Positions 25,985 to 34,430 of a stretch of 35,810 nt of DNA are shown piece after piece. The position numbers and the translations under genes are program-made. Position 1 is the stretch's first letter. Each line of letters begins with the position of its first letter. The DNA comes from Candidatus Kaiserbacteria bacterium. GTDB taxonomy: Bacteria > Patescibacteriota > Minisyncoccia > Phycocordibacterales > Phycocordibacteraceae. The DNA lies in the NCBI GenBank assembly GCA_026396715.1, contig JAPLWH010000019.1, positions 1 through 35,810 on the forward strand. Direction: 5' to 3'. The notes under the pieces were generated by a model. The model saw only the letters and a program-made list of their open reading frames with translations. It was not told the origin of the DNA and ran no database searches.

Positions 25985-26990
25985 TGGCAGCGGCGATGCA
26001 ATGTCGCACGAGCGATTCCGTGTACCCCATTTCGTTATCATACCAAGCGAGGACTTTTACGAGTGTACCGTCGACAACACGCGTCATACCGAGGTCCGCA
26101 ATCGAAGCGTACGGCTCGCCGACGATGTCGCTTGAAACAAGCTGTTCGTCAGTGGTCGTGAAGATACCCTCCCAGCGCGGCGCTGCTGCAGCGCCGCGCA
26201 GTATCTCATTCACTTCCTCCTTCGTCGTCGCGCGCTTCGCGATGAACGTAATGTCTGCTATCGAGCCAGCAGACACTGGAACTCGCAGACTGATACCATC
26301 AAACTTCCCCGTCAGCGGCGCATACGCCTGCGCGACCGCTATCGCGGCGCCGGTCGAAGTCGGCACGATGTTCTGCGCCGCCGCTCGTCCTTCCTTCATA
26401 TCTTTCTTTGATGGACTATCGACAAGCGACTGACTCGCGGTGTACGCATGCGTCGTCGAGAGTATCGCTTTCTCGATGCCGATAGCTTCATCGAGAATCG
26501 CGATGACCGGACTTACGGAGTTCGTTGTGCACGACGCATTACTGGTTATCTGACACGTCGCGAGCTTGTCCTCATTCAGACCCATGAGCACGGTCGCTCC
26601 GAGGGTGGACTCGCCTTTTACCGGTGCCGTGATGACGACACGACGTGCGCCCGCGGCAATGTGCACCTGCGCCTTTTCGTAGTCCGTAAAGAATCCCGTC
26701 GACTCGATGACGACATCAATATTCAAGTCCTTCCACGGCAGTTGCGCGGGATCCTTTTCCGAGAAAAATTTTACCTGGTTGCCGTCGATGAGAAGCGCTC
26801 CATCCCGCGCCTCCACCGAAAACGGCGCGCGTCCATACACCGTGTCGTACTTCAGGAGATACGCGAGGTTCTCGAGCGAGCCGAGATCATTTACGGCGAC
26901 GATGTCGATACCGCGCCCATGCGAGCGGCGAGCAAACGCCCGACCGATCCTCCCGAAACCATTGATAGCGACGCGAATAGCCATAGACAA
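25977..26990 (-). CDS. gap: Glyceraldehyde-3-phosphate dehydrogenase type I
   Basis: VAINGFGRIGRAFAR, SNASCTTNSVSPV, THAYTASQSLVD, WYDNEMGYTESL. Confidence 0.95.
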   Translation of the reverse strand: MSMAIRVAINGFGRIGRAFARRSHGRGIDIVAVNDLGSLENLAYLLKYDTVYGRAPFSVEARDGALLIDGNQVKFFSEKDPAQLPWKDLNIDVVIESTGFFTDYEKAQVHIAAGARRVVITAPVKGESTLGATVLMGLNEDKLATCQITSNASCTTNSVSPVIAILDEAIGIEKAILSTTHAYTASQSLVDSPSKKDMKEGRAAAQNIVPTSTGAAIAVAQAYAPLTGKFDGISLRVPVSAGSIADITFIAKRATTKEEVNEILRGAAAAPRWEGIFTTTDEQLVSSDIVGEPYASIADLGMTRVVDGTLVKVLAWYDNEMGYTESLVRHCIAAANA

Positions 26991-27056
26991 AGAATTAAGA
27001 AATTAAAGAATCAATACCGAAAGTATACCATCACTCCTTATCCACTATCCAAATGA

Positions 27057-27083
27057 AAATGTGGACTTCGTAAGTCCACATTT
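27057..27083. repeat. RAYT2 palindrome, upstream copy (loop CGT)
   Basis: AAATGTGGACTT cgt AAGTCCACATTT. Confidence 0.95.
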
Positions 27084-27097
27084 GTTACGATATTCGC

Positions 27098-27766
27098 ATG
27101 GAGATTTATCACGCTCTCAATCGTGGAGTCGACGGTCGGAACATTTTCCTTGATGATCATGATCGAGCTAGATTTGTACACAACCTCTTTGAATTCAATG
27201 ACCTAGAGCCTGCTCTAACCATACGAAATGTGGACTTACGAAGTCCACATTTCCAACGAGATAGACATGGGGCAAGAAAATTACTTGTAGCAATACACGG
27301 ATGGGTTCTGATGGATAATCATTATCACTTACTGCTTTCTGAACTTGTTGAAGGCGGATTGACTCTATTTTTGCGTAAATTGAACATCGGTTATGCAAAA
27401 TATTTCAATGAGAAATACAGCCGCCATGGAACTCTATTCCAAGGTCGCACGAAAAAAGTACTGGTTGCACAGCATGCACATTTCCTATACATACTTCATT
27501 ATCTTCATCTGAATCCGCTTGATTATCTGAAAAGTGCAGAAGCATGGCGTATACGGAGCAGGGGCGATATCAAAGATGTACGCGAAGCATTTACCTATCT
27601 CGACTCGTACAGATGGAGCAGTTATCTCGACTACAGCGGCAAAAAGAACTTCCCCTCTATCCTTACGACCGACCTGTTCCAAGAAAAATCTGGCGATTAT
27701 ACGATCGAACTTCGGAACTATCTTCACGATACTGAGAGCCTGACCTCTCGACTCGCGCTCGAATGA
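27098..27766 (+). CDS. REP-associated-type Y1 (HUH) transposase, RAYT2
   Basis: MEIYHALNRGVDGRNIFLD...IHGWVLMDNHYHLLLSE, GYAKYFNEKYSRHGTLFQGRTKK, LHYLHLNPLDY, YRWSSY. Confidence 0.9.
   Translation: MEIYHALNRGVDGRNIFLDDHDRARFVHNLFEFNDLEPALTIRNVDLRSPHFQRDRHGARKLLVAIHGWVLMDNHYHLLLSELVEGGLTLFLRKLNIGYAKYFNEKYSRHGTLFQGRTKKVLVAQHAHFLYILHYLHLNPLDYLKSAEAWRIRSRGDIKDVREAFTYLDSYRWSSYLDYSGKKNFPSILTTDLFQEKSGDYTIELRNYLHDTESLTSRLALE
27226..27252. repeat. RAYT2 palindrome, internal copy (loop ACG)
   Basis: AAATGTGGACTT acg AAGTCCACATTT. Confidence 0.95.
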
Positions 27767-27793
27767 AAATGTGGACTTACGAAGTCCACATTT
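27767..27793. repeat. RAYT2 palindrome, downstream copy (loop ACG) abutting stop codon
   Basis: AAATGTGGACTT acg AAGTCCACATTT starts right after TGA 27764-27766. Confidence 0.95.
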
Positions 27794-27814
27794 GAATCGG
27801 TCAGGTTGTGGGTG

Positions 27815-28138
27815 CTACTTTTCCAAAAATTCCACCCGTCGAACCAGCTGTACAAATTCGCTTCGATGCACGGTCTCATCGATACTTTCTAACATGCCTA
27901 TTTGCTTTCTTTCGATGGAATCCAAGCGACGATGGGTTTCAGATTGCCCTCTTTCGAGAGAGATGATCTGATCGCTCATACCGTCGAGACGGACATCGAT
28001 ACCATCGAGGCGGACATCAATGCCATCAAGCCGCACATCGATACCATCGAGGCGGGTGTTTACCTGCCCAAAACCCTCTGCCATGAGGCGGGCAAGAAGT
28101 TCAGTATCGGTCTCTTTTTCCATTTCCCCTTCTTTCAT
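27815..28138 (-). CDS. Coiled-coil protein with LDGIDVR heptad repeats
   Basis: TRLDGIDVRLDGIDVRLDGIDVRLDGMSDQI; near-identical 21-nt units at about 27976-28060. Confidence 0.6.
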   Translation of the reverse strand: MKEGEMEKETDTELLARLMAEGFGQVNTRLDGIDVRLDGIDVRLDGIDVRLDGMSDQIISLERGQSETHRRLDSIERKQIGMLESIDETVHRSEFVQLVRRVEFLEK

Positions 28139-28209
28139 ACTGCAATCATATTATTTTATTGAACAAGCAGCAACGAGGATATCCCCTTGTCGAAATCTTT
28201 CTACATACG

Positions 28210-28260
28210 TTAAAAAATGGCTGGTGTAGAGGAGGCGGTCGTGGAAGGGGCGGCGACGGT
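28210..28260 (-). pseudogene. Remnant of a fibre-gene 3' end
   Basis: Minus frame TVAAPSTTASSTPAIF* compared with fibre C-terminus TVAAPAASTTTSTPAI*. Confidence 0.65.
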
Positions 28261-28266
28261 AAATAA

Positions 28267-28293
28267 AAATGTGGACTTACGAAGTCCACATTT
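28267..28293. repeat. RAYT2 palindrome, solo fourth copy (loop ACG)
   Basis: AAATGTGGACTT acg AAGTCCACATTT flanked by A-rich left and T-rich right edges. Confidence 0.93.
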
Positions 28294-28386
28294 TTATTCG
28301 AGTTGGCGGTTCGACCATCAAGCAACCTGTGCGCACAATCCTAAGATTTGACCTTAAAATGGACTGTCTACACCACAGTTAACTTC

Positions 28387-28692
28387 TTATTTTGAAAGCC
28401 GTATCTCGAGCTTCGCGCCGACCGCCCTTGACAGGCGCGATGCGAAATCGAGTGTCGGGTTCGTACGGCCGGATTCAAAACGGGCAATTGCCGACTGCGT
28501 CGTTCCTGCGCGAAGCGCAATCTCTGCCTGGGTCATGCCCTTCTTGTTCCGTGCGTCGAGCATGGCACTAATGAGGGCGTATTTGGGCGCAAGCGCGTCA
28601 TACGCCATTTTAACATCGGGACGTCGCGTAAATAAATCTCGCTTGTATTCCCCAAATTCGATGAAGTCTTTTTTGGTAATTTTTTTAGTCAT
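28387..28692 (-). CDS. XRE-family HTH antitoxin (HigA-like)
   Basis: KGMTQAEIALRAGTTQSAIARFESGRTNPTLDFASRLSRAVGAKLEIRL. Confidence 0.85.
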   Translation of the reverse strand: MTKKITKKDFIEFGEYKRDLFTRRPDVKMAYDALAPKYALISAMLDARNKKGMTQAEIALRAGTTQSAIARFESGRTNPTLDFASRLSRAVGAKLEIRLSK

Positions 28693-28698
28693 GAAAAA

Positions 28699-28720
28699 AG
28701 TATAGCATATATGCTATACT
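28699..28720. promoter_or_regulatory. Palindromic operator candidate between toxin and antitoxin
   Basis: AGTATAGCATATATGCTATACT, perfect 22-bp palindrome. Confidence 0.65.
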
Positions 28721-29024
28721 AAGAAAAGAAAGTGAGTCGTAAAGCAGCTAGGCGCAAATCGCGTTGGTCGAGTCGCGGTCGCTGTTTGCGTATGCCAACT
28801 ACAAGCACGGCTTCGCCGTCCTTGAATCCATACAGAATCCTAATAGTTTGTGCTGTTTTTATTCGTAATTCGAATAAGCCATTCCCTATCGGCTTGGCAA
28901 AAGGCATTGAGAGTCGATGTCCCTCGCGTGCAAGGACGTTAATCATTTCAAGCGTATCTCCCGCAGAAATACCATCGAGCGAATCTATAAAGTCAGTAAT
29001 GGCCGGATGCAGTCGTATGTTCAT
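28719..29024 (-). CDS. RelE/HigB (Gp49-like) toxin
   Basis: GNGLFELRIKTAQTIRILYGFKDGEAVLVVGIRKQ. Confidence 0.82.
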   Translation of the reverse strand: MNIRLHPAITDFIDSLDGISAGDTLEMINVLAREGHRLSMPFAKPIGNGLFELRIKTAQTIRILYGFKDGEAVLVVGIRKQRPRLDQRDLRLAALRLTFFS

Positions 29025-29027
29025 ACA

Positions 29028-32000
29028 TTATATAGCTGGCGTCGAGGTCGTCGTGCTTGCAGCAGGGGCGGCGACGGTCACGACGCGGGAGACGGAGCCG
29101 TGGTTGCCGGCAGCATCGGTCGCGGTGTAAGTCAGTGTGTAAAGGCCGGCGGTCGCGGTGTCGACCGCGCCCGTTACCACGATATTCGCGGTCAGGCTTC
29201 CATCGACGTCATCGGCGGCGGTCGCGCCCGGATCGGTAAAGGCGTCGCCAACGGTTATCTGCATCGCCGCCGCGCCCGTGAGCGTTACCACGGGCGCGGT
29301 TGTGTCGGTCGAGGATGGCGTCGAGGTCGCGGTGGCGCCGCCTGTAGTGAGCGAAGTCGAACCAACGATGACCGAGCGCGTGATGGTCGAGGAGTTCCCT
29401 GCCGCGTCGGTCGCCACATACGTGATGATGTAGGTCGTCTGACTTCCGGTATCGATTGCGGAGACCGGCTGTTCTATGCCGTTGACGAACGTAACGTACG
29501 GGACGGTATTGCCCGAATTGTCGGCGACGGTTATTCCCGGATCGGTAAAGATGCCGCCGACTGAGACGTGCACCGGATTGTCGCCGAGGAGCGTGATGAC
29601 CGGAGCCGTGGTGTCAGGCCCGCTCGATTGCGAGACGGTACTCGAACTTACGTTTGGCGTGGAGGTGGCGATCTGGCCCTCGGTCTGGACGAGGAAGTAG
29701 TCGAAGGACACGTCCGTCGTTTGTGGCGCAGAGAGGACGACACGGAAGGAGCCGGCAGTCTTGTCGCTTACCCACCAGCTGCCCGCGATTTGCGAATTGA
29801 ACGTAACGAAGACTTTGGTGGACGGGAGAACGAGCGAGTTGTTGACCTGCGCGACGGTGTTGCCGGTAAGGACGAGCACGCTGCCCGCCGAGCTCGTGCC
29901 GTCGGCGTCTTTGCTCGCGACGAGCTGGCGGAAGACGAGCGTATTGAACTGCGCGATGCCCTTCTGAATCAGGACACCGAAGCCCTCGAGCGCGCTTGCA
30001 AGAGTCGAGGAGGAGAGCGCGAGCGGCGAGCCGCTCGCGCTTGAGACCGCCCCGCTCTCAAGCGCCGCAACGCGCGCCTCAAGCGAAGTGACGCGCATGT
30101 GCTCCGCATTGAGCTTCGCGGCCAGCGCCTGCACGCCCGAGAGCGTAAACGTCGCGAGCTTGTAGATGTCGACACCCTTGCCGTTTGGCGCGAGTATTTC
30201 CGGCGCGATGGTCTGCACGTCTTCGGCGATGAAACCGATGCGGAGCGGATCAGACTGGTCTTCGATCTTGTAGCGATAGGTTGCGACTTTCAGATTTACG
30301 AGCTGGTCGAGCATAGCCTCGGACGAGCTCGCCGAAGTGTAGGCGATGTCGGTCTTCGCATCCCTCGTCGACGTGTTCACGAACGCCGTAGCCGCGATGT
30401 CGCCCGCAACCGTGAGCTTGTAGTTCGGTGTCGTCGTGCCGATGCCAACATTCCCCGCGACGTCGACCGTCAGAACGGTCGACGTCGCGGCATTCTGCAT
30501 CCAGCTCGTCCGCTGATTGAGTTCGTTCACGCCAGAAATAAGCGGCGAGACGAGTGCGGCATAGTCGACGGTGTAGTAAGAACCGAGAACGCCGTTAAAA
30601 GTTGTGGTCGCGGTGCCTACCACCTGCGGGAATGCTTGGAGCACGTCCTGAGCGATGACACCGACGCGCTGACTCTGGTCCTTGCTCAGATCCGCCCAGT
30701 TGAAGGTAACTCCGCGGATCTTCGCGAGCCCGGCAAGCGCGCCTGCGCCGCCGATATCCGTGATATTCGTCTTCAATCGCGAGTCTGAAGTACAGTTCGT
30801 AGCTCCTGTGCCGCTGCCGATGACGCAGGTCGTGCCGCTGCCGACGATGGTAACGTCGCCTGTCGTGGCGATAGTCATGCGAGTCGTTCCGGAGCCATTA
30901 GTATAAAACTTCATCGCTTGACCGGTCTCGGCAAAAAGAGCCAGGTCAGTCGCGGAATCGCCCTGAATCATTCCGCTTAATGAGAATGTTCCGTAGGTCG
31001 TTCCACCCGAGCGGAGCCGCATCCCCGCTTTACCCAGAGTCGCATTATTTATATCAAAAAGCGCTGAAGCTGCGGTTCCGTCGACGGAGAACTTCGCGGA
31101 CGGACTCGCTGATCCGATACCGACGTTGCCGGCATTGGTCACGATGAAATTTGTCGCGGTGGAAGAGCCCACGACGAATTGCGGAGCCGCCCCGATCGCG
31201 TTCGCATTAACCGAGAGAAGCCCCCACGGCGTCGTCGTGCCGATGCCGATGTTGCCGGCTTTATCAATACGCATTCTTTCTCCCTGTGTGCCTGCGTTGT
31301 AGGTATAGAACGTCATGTAGCCGCTATTGGTCGCACCATCGGTTGCGCTTAAGATGGCGCCGATACGCTTGTCTGATGTCGAGAGCGCCGCATTGAAGAA
31401 TTCAAAACCGCCGACAAAACCTGAAGTACTAGTTATATTTCCCCCCACTCCAATGAGTCCGATATTGCCCACTCCATTGGATTCACCGCTCACGTCGAGA
31501 TAGCGGTTGGTCGAGACGCCGCCGTAGGTTGTCGTCGTACCGATGTTTACATTTCCGTTTGCAGCAAGATAGAGGTGTGAGCTGCTAACGCCGATGCCGC
31601 CCTGCAAGCCCAAGAGAGTTTGCGGACTCGTCGTCCCAATGCCGACGTTGCCGGAGGTGGCGAGGAATATCGAGGAGGTCGCAATCAAATCCTGACCAGA
31701 TGCGGCATAGAACGGAAGCTGACCTGCGGTACCCGATCCGTTGCTTCCGAGCGTAAGACCGGTCGTGGTGTATTCATAGACGACGATGAGACCGTTGCCG
31801 CCCGCGCCGCCGGCAAACGTGCCCGTGCCGCCGGTGCCGCCGGTGGCGACAAAAGCCGACTCGGTAGAGCCGAGAGCGCTCGCGTTAATGAGCCTCCTGG
31901 CATGACCGCCTGCGCCGCCGCCGCCGCCGCCGGCGTTGTTTGCACCGCTCCCGCCGCCGCCGCCGCCGCCGGAACCCGCGCCGCCGACAGCTCCTGCGCC

Positions 32001-32657
32001 GCCACTACCTCCTATTCCGCCCGCCTGGCCGCCGCCGGCGGCTCCAACCCCCTGCAAGCTTACATTCGCAACGCTAGACGACCCGCCGGCCTGGCCCGCC
32101 AGGTTTACATCGCCCCCCGCCGCGGTACCGCCGGCACCTCCGATACATCCGCCGGCAGCATTGCCGGTACATGCGGCGCCGCCGCCGCCTGCACCGCCCG
32201 TACCGCTCACGTAATTGGTAATTGAATTGTACGTGAAGTTTGATTGGGTTCCGCTGCTGCCGGTGGCTGCAGAGGGCGAGCCGCCGCCGCCGCCACCACC
32301 GCCGCCATACACGTCAACGATGATATAGGAGAGGCTGGCCGGCTTGCTCCAGGTAGTCGTTCCTGTCGAGCTGTAGACGCGCACTGCCGAAAGGACAACG
32401 CCGCCGTTGCTGCTGCCACTGCCGGTCACACAGGTGCCGGCGATGGCGAAACAGCCGGCGGCGAGGTTGATGCCGCCCGTCGATTGGAATGTCGAAGTTG
32501 CTGTCGTGAAGTTCGCGATACCCTGAACGGAGAGCAACGACCCTGGCGTCGTCGTCCCGATGCCGACGTTGCCGTTACCATCAATCACGAAACGGTCAGT
32601 CGTGCCGAGTGCGGTTGAAGAAGCGATGGAGAACCTTCCGCCATTGGAGACATCCAT
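29028..32657 (-). CDS. C-terminal part of giant fibre/adhesin-like protein: GNVGIGTTTP repeats, Gly-rich domain, two S74-type chaperone domains, two DUF5011-like Ig domains (open frame extends upstream to about 32890 without ATG)
   Basis: DSRLKTNITDI...VGVIAQDVLQAFPQVV; STRDAKTDIAY...IGFIAEDVQTIAPEIL; DTTAPVITLLGDNPVHVSVGGIFTDPG x2. Confidence 0.85.
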   Translation of the reverse strand: MDVSNGGRFSIASSTALGTTDRFVIDGNGNVGIGTTTPGSLLSVQGIANFTTATSTFQSTGGINLAAGCFAIAGTCVTGSGSSNGGVVLSAVRVYSSTGTTTWSKPASLSYIIVDVYGGGGGGGGGSPSAATGSSGTQSNFTYNSITNYVSGTGGAGGGGAACTGNAAGGCIGGAGGTAAGGDVNLAGQAGGSSSVANVSLQGVGAAGGGQAGGIGGSGGAGAVGGAGSGGGGGGGSGANNAGGGGGGAGGHARRLINASALGSTESAFVATGGTGGTGTFAGGAGGNGLIVVYEYTTTGLTLGSNGSGTAGQLPFYAASGQDLIATSSIFLATSGNVGIGTTSPQTLLGLQGGIGVSSSHLYLAANGNVNIGTTTTYGGVSTNRYLDVSGESNGVGNIGLIGVGGNITSTSGFVGGFEFFNAALSTSDKRIGAILSATDGATNSGYMTFYTYNAGTQGERMRIDKAGNIGIGTTTPWGLLSVNANAIGAAPQFVVGSSTATNFIVTNAGNVGIGSASPSAKFSVDGTAASALFDINNATLGKAGMRLRSGGTTYGTFSLSGMIQGDSATDLALFAETGQAMKFYTNGSGTTRMTIATTGDVTIVGSGTTCVIGSGTGATNCTSDSRLKTNITDIGGAGALAGLAKIRGVTFNWADLSKDQSQRVGVIAQDVLQAFPQVVGTATTTFNGVLGSYYTVDYAALVSPLISGVNELNQRTSWMQNAATSTVLTVDVAGNVGIGTTTPNYKLTVAGDIAATAFVNTSTRDAKTDIAYTSASSSEAMLDQLVNLKVATYRYKIEDQSDPLRIGFIAEDVQTIAPEILAPNGKGVDIYKLATFTLSGVQALAAKLNAEHMRVTSLEARVAALESGAVSSASGSPLALSSSTLASALEGFGVLIQKGIAQFNTLVFRQLVASKDADGTSSAGSVLVLTGNTVAQVNNSLVLPSTKVFVTFNSQIAGSWWVSDKTAGSFRVVLSAPQTTDVSFDYFLVQTEGQIATSTPNVSSSTVSQSSGPDTTAPVITLLGDNPVHVSVGGIFTDPGITVADNSGNTVPYVTFVNGIEQPVSAIDTGSQTTYIITYVATDAAGNSSTITRSVIVGSTSLTTGGATATSTPSSTDTTAPVVTLTGAAAMQITVGDAFTDPGATAADDVDGSLTANIVVTGAVDTATAGLYTLTYTATDAAGNHGSVSRVVTVAAPAASTTTSTPAI

Positions 32658-32749
32658 GCCGACAGTCCATTTGTAGGCTGAACCATCTGCTCCGGAGAAC
32701 CCAATAGCAGATTTGGTTGTGGAATAGATATCAAGCTTGTTGTTCGGCG

Positions 32750-32890
32750 TCGTCGTCCCGATGCCGACGTTGCCGGTGGAAGAGATGAAGATAGTTGAGG
32801 TGGCTTGGGATATGCCCGCATCGTTGCCGACGAGGAAGTTGCCTTTGGCGAGTGGGAACGTTATCGCGCCGGAGATGGCGAGCGTACCGG
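32750..32890. repeat. 141-bp direct repeat copy 1 within fibre locus
   Basis: TCGTCGTCCCGATGCCG...GGCGAGCGTACCGG, identical by eye to 33883-34023. Confidence 0.92.
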
Positions 32891-33862
32891 ATACACGTTA
32901 CCCGAGAAGAGGCCATTGCCCTGCACCGAGAGCGCCTGCGAGGGCGAGGTAGTTCCGATGCCGACGTTGCCCCCCGTTGTAATCCTCACTCGCTCTACAT
33001 CATTAGGATAGAAGGCGATAAATCCGTTTGCGCCGCTATTAGCAATAAACAGGGGGACATTCCCTGCCCCCTGCACATAATTAGCCGCGGCGTTTGCCTG
33101 AATGCGCATTGACGAGCCAGATGGGTTTACGGAACCTATGAGGTTATTATTGTCACCACCGGTTACATTCAGTCTGAATACCCCGGGACTCGCCGTCCCA
33201 ATACCAACTCCTCCGGAGGAAGTGATGGTCATTGCCGCGAGAGAATTGTCAGCGAGCGCATCCGATGTTGTCGCGAAACGAAGGGCACCGGCATTAGACT
33301 GGACGAACCAATGTTTCAAATTGGCACCAGCGCTCGTGTCAGTGAGTGTGAGCTTCGGCGTCGCGCCTGCAATATTGAGAATAGAATTCGGCGTCGTAGT
33401 CCCGATGCCGACGTTGCCGCCGTTTGGATTAAACACCAAATTCAACGGAGTAACTTGGGTCGAATCCATCGCATCCACTTGAACATTGGTCTGTGTTGGA
33501 ATAACACGAAACATTCCCCATCCCGTATTACCCTGCTCTATCAAAAGACGACCATTATAACCATGAATAGTTCCGTTTACATCCAACTTATACCCCGGAT
33601 TCGTCGTCCCGATGCCGACGTTGCCAACGAATGATGAATTGCTAGCACCACTAACAGTCAAAGCGCCGGAAGCAGTCAAGGCTCCCGTCACATCCGCACC
33701 ACCGGCGTTAATATCAAATCTTCTGCTACCCGCAGTAGCAAAATTGATACTTGACCCATCCCAATACATACCTGTATTTGTTTGCGAAGAGAATGCGTAA
33801 CTCGGCGAGCCCGCAGCTCCATTAGTCGCGTAAAATGTCGTACTGCTCGCGGTGCCCTGCAC
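32861..33862 (-). CDS. Fibre-gene segment (open frame extends upstream to about 34023), ends at frameshift
   Basis: GNVGIGTTSP repeats; ends ...GLFSGNVYPVRSPSPAR*. Confidence 0.75.
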   Translation of the reverse strand: MQGTASSTTFYATNGAAGSPSYAFSSQTNTGMYWDGSSINFATAGSRRFDINAGGADVTGALTASGALTVSGASNSSFVGNVGIGTTNPGYKLDVNGTIHGYNGRLLIEQGNTGWGMFRVIPTQTNVQVDAMDSTQVTPLNLVFNPNGGNVGIGTTTPNSILNIAGATPKLTLTDTSAGANLKHWFVQSNAGALRFATTSDALADNSLAAMTITSSGGVGIGTASPGVFRLNVTGGDNNNLIGSVNPSGSSMRIQANAAANYVQGAGNVPLFIANSGANGFIAFYPNDVERVRITTGGNVGIGTTSPSQALSVQGNGLFSGNVYPVRSPSPAR

Positions 33863-33882
33863 ATCGAGCTTGGTCTGCGGAT

Positions 33883-34023
33883 TCGTCGTCCCGATGCCGA
33901 CGTTGCCGGTGGAAGAGATGAAGATAGTTGAGGTGGCTTGGGATATGCCCGCATCGTTGCCGACGAGGAAGTTGCCTTTGGCGAGTGGGAACGTTATCGC
34001 GCCGGAGATGGCGAGCGTACCGG
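33883..34023. repeat. 141-bp direct repeat copy 2 within fibre locus
   Basis: See copy 1. Confidence 0.92.
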
Positions 34024-34257
34024 GGTAGTTCCGATGCCGAGGTTGTTGGCTAAATACGCCTTACTGCCATCGCCCGCTATCTCAAATAAACTGGTGCCGC
34101 TAGAATTTCTTACCATAAAACCCTCCGTTGCTCCGGTCCACACTCTATTTACTAATGCTGCGGCCGTGACTATTTGAGCCCCTGTCGGGCCATTTTCTCT
34201 CAGTGTCCGGTAACTCCCTAGACTGTCCCACCACACTCCGTAATTTGTATCAAGCAC
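33994..34257 (-). CDS. Fibre-gene segment (open frame extends upstream), ends at frameshift
   Basis: ...SLFEIAGDGSKAYLANNLGIGTTPVRSPSPAR*. Confidence 0.65.
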   Translation of the reverse strand: MLDTNYGVWWDSLGSYRTLRENGPTGAQIVTAAALVNRVWTGATEGFMVRNSSGTSLFEIAGDGSKAYLANNLGIGTTPVRSPSPAR

Positions 34258-34430
34258 TATATTCCCGCTGGCAATCCTTAACTTCTCGTCCTGGTTAGGT
34301 GTAGCCCCAATACCGACGTTGCCGGCGTTCGTGATGATGAAGTTGGTGGCGGTGGAGGAGCCGACGACGAATGCGGGGCCGGTGATGCCATTCGGATTGA
34401 CCGAGAGCTGGCCCCACGGGGTGGTGGAGC

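Noticed and set aside
26448-27056. 202-aa plus ORF opposite gap
   Set aside because: Antisense to well-supported GAPDH; Arg-rich shadow ORF.
27976-28060. Possible CRISPR-like short repeats
   Set aside because: Units are contiguous 21-nt in-frame coding repeats without spacers.
31620-32225. Ala/Gly-rich plus ORFs opposite the fibre Gly-rich domain
   Set aside because: Low-complexity mirror of GGC/GCC repeats.
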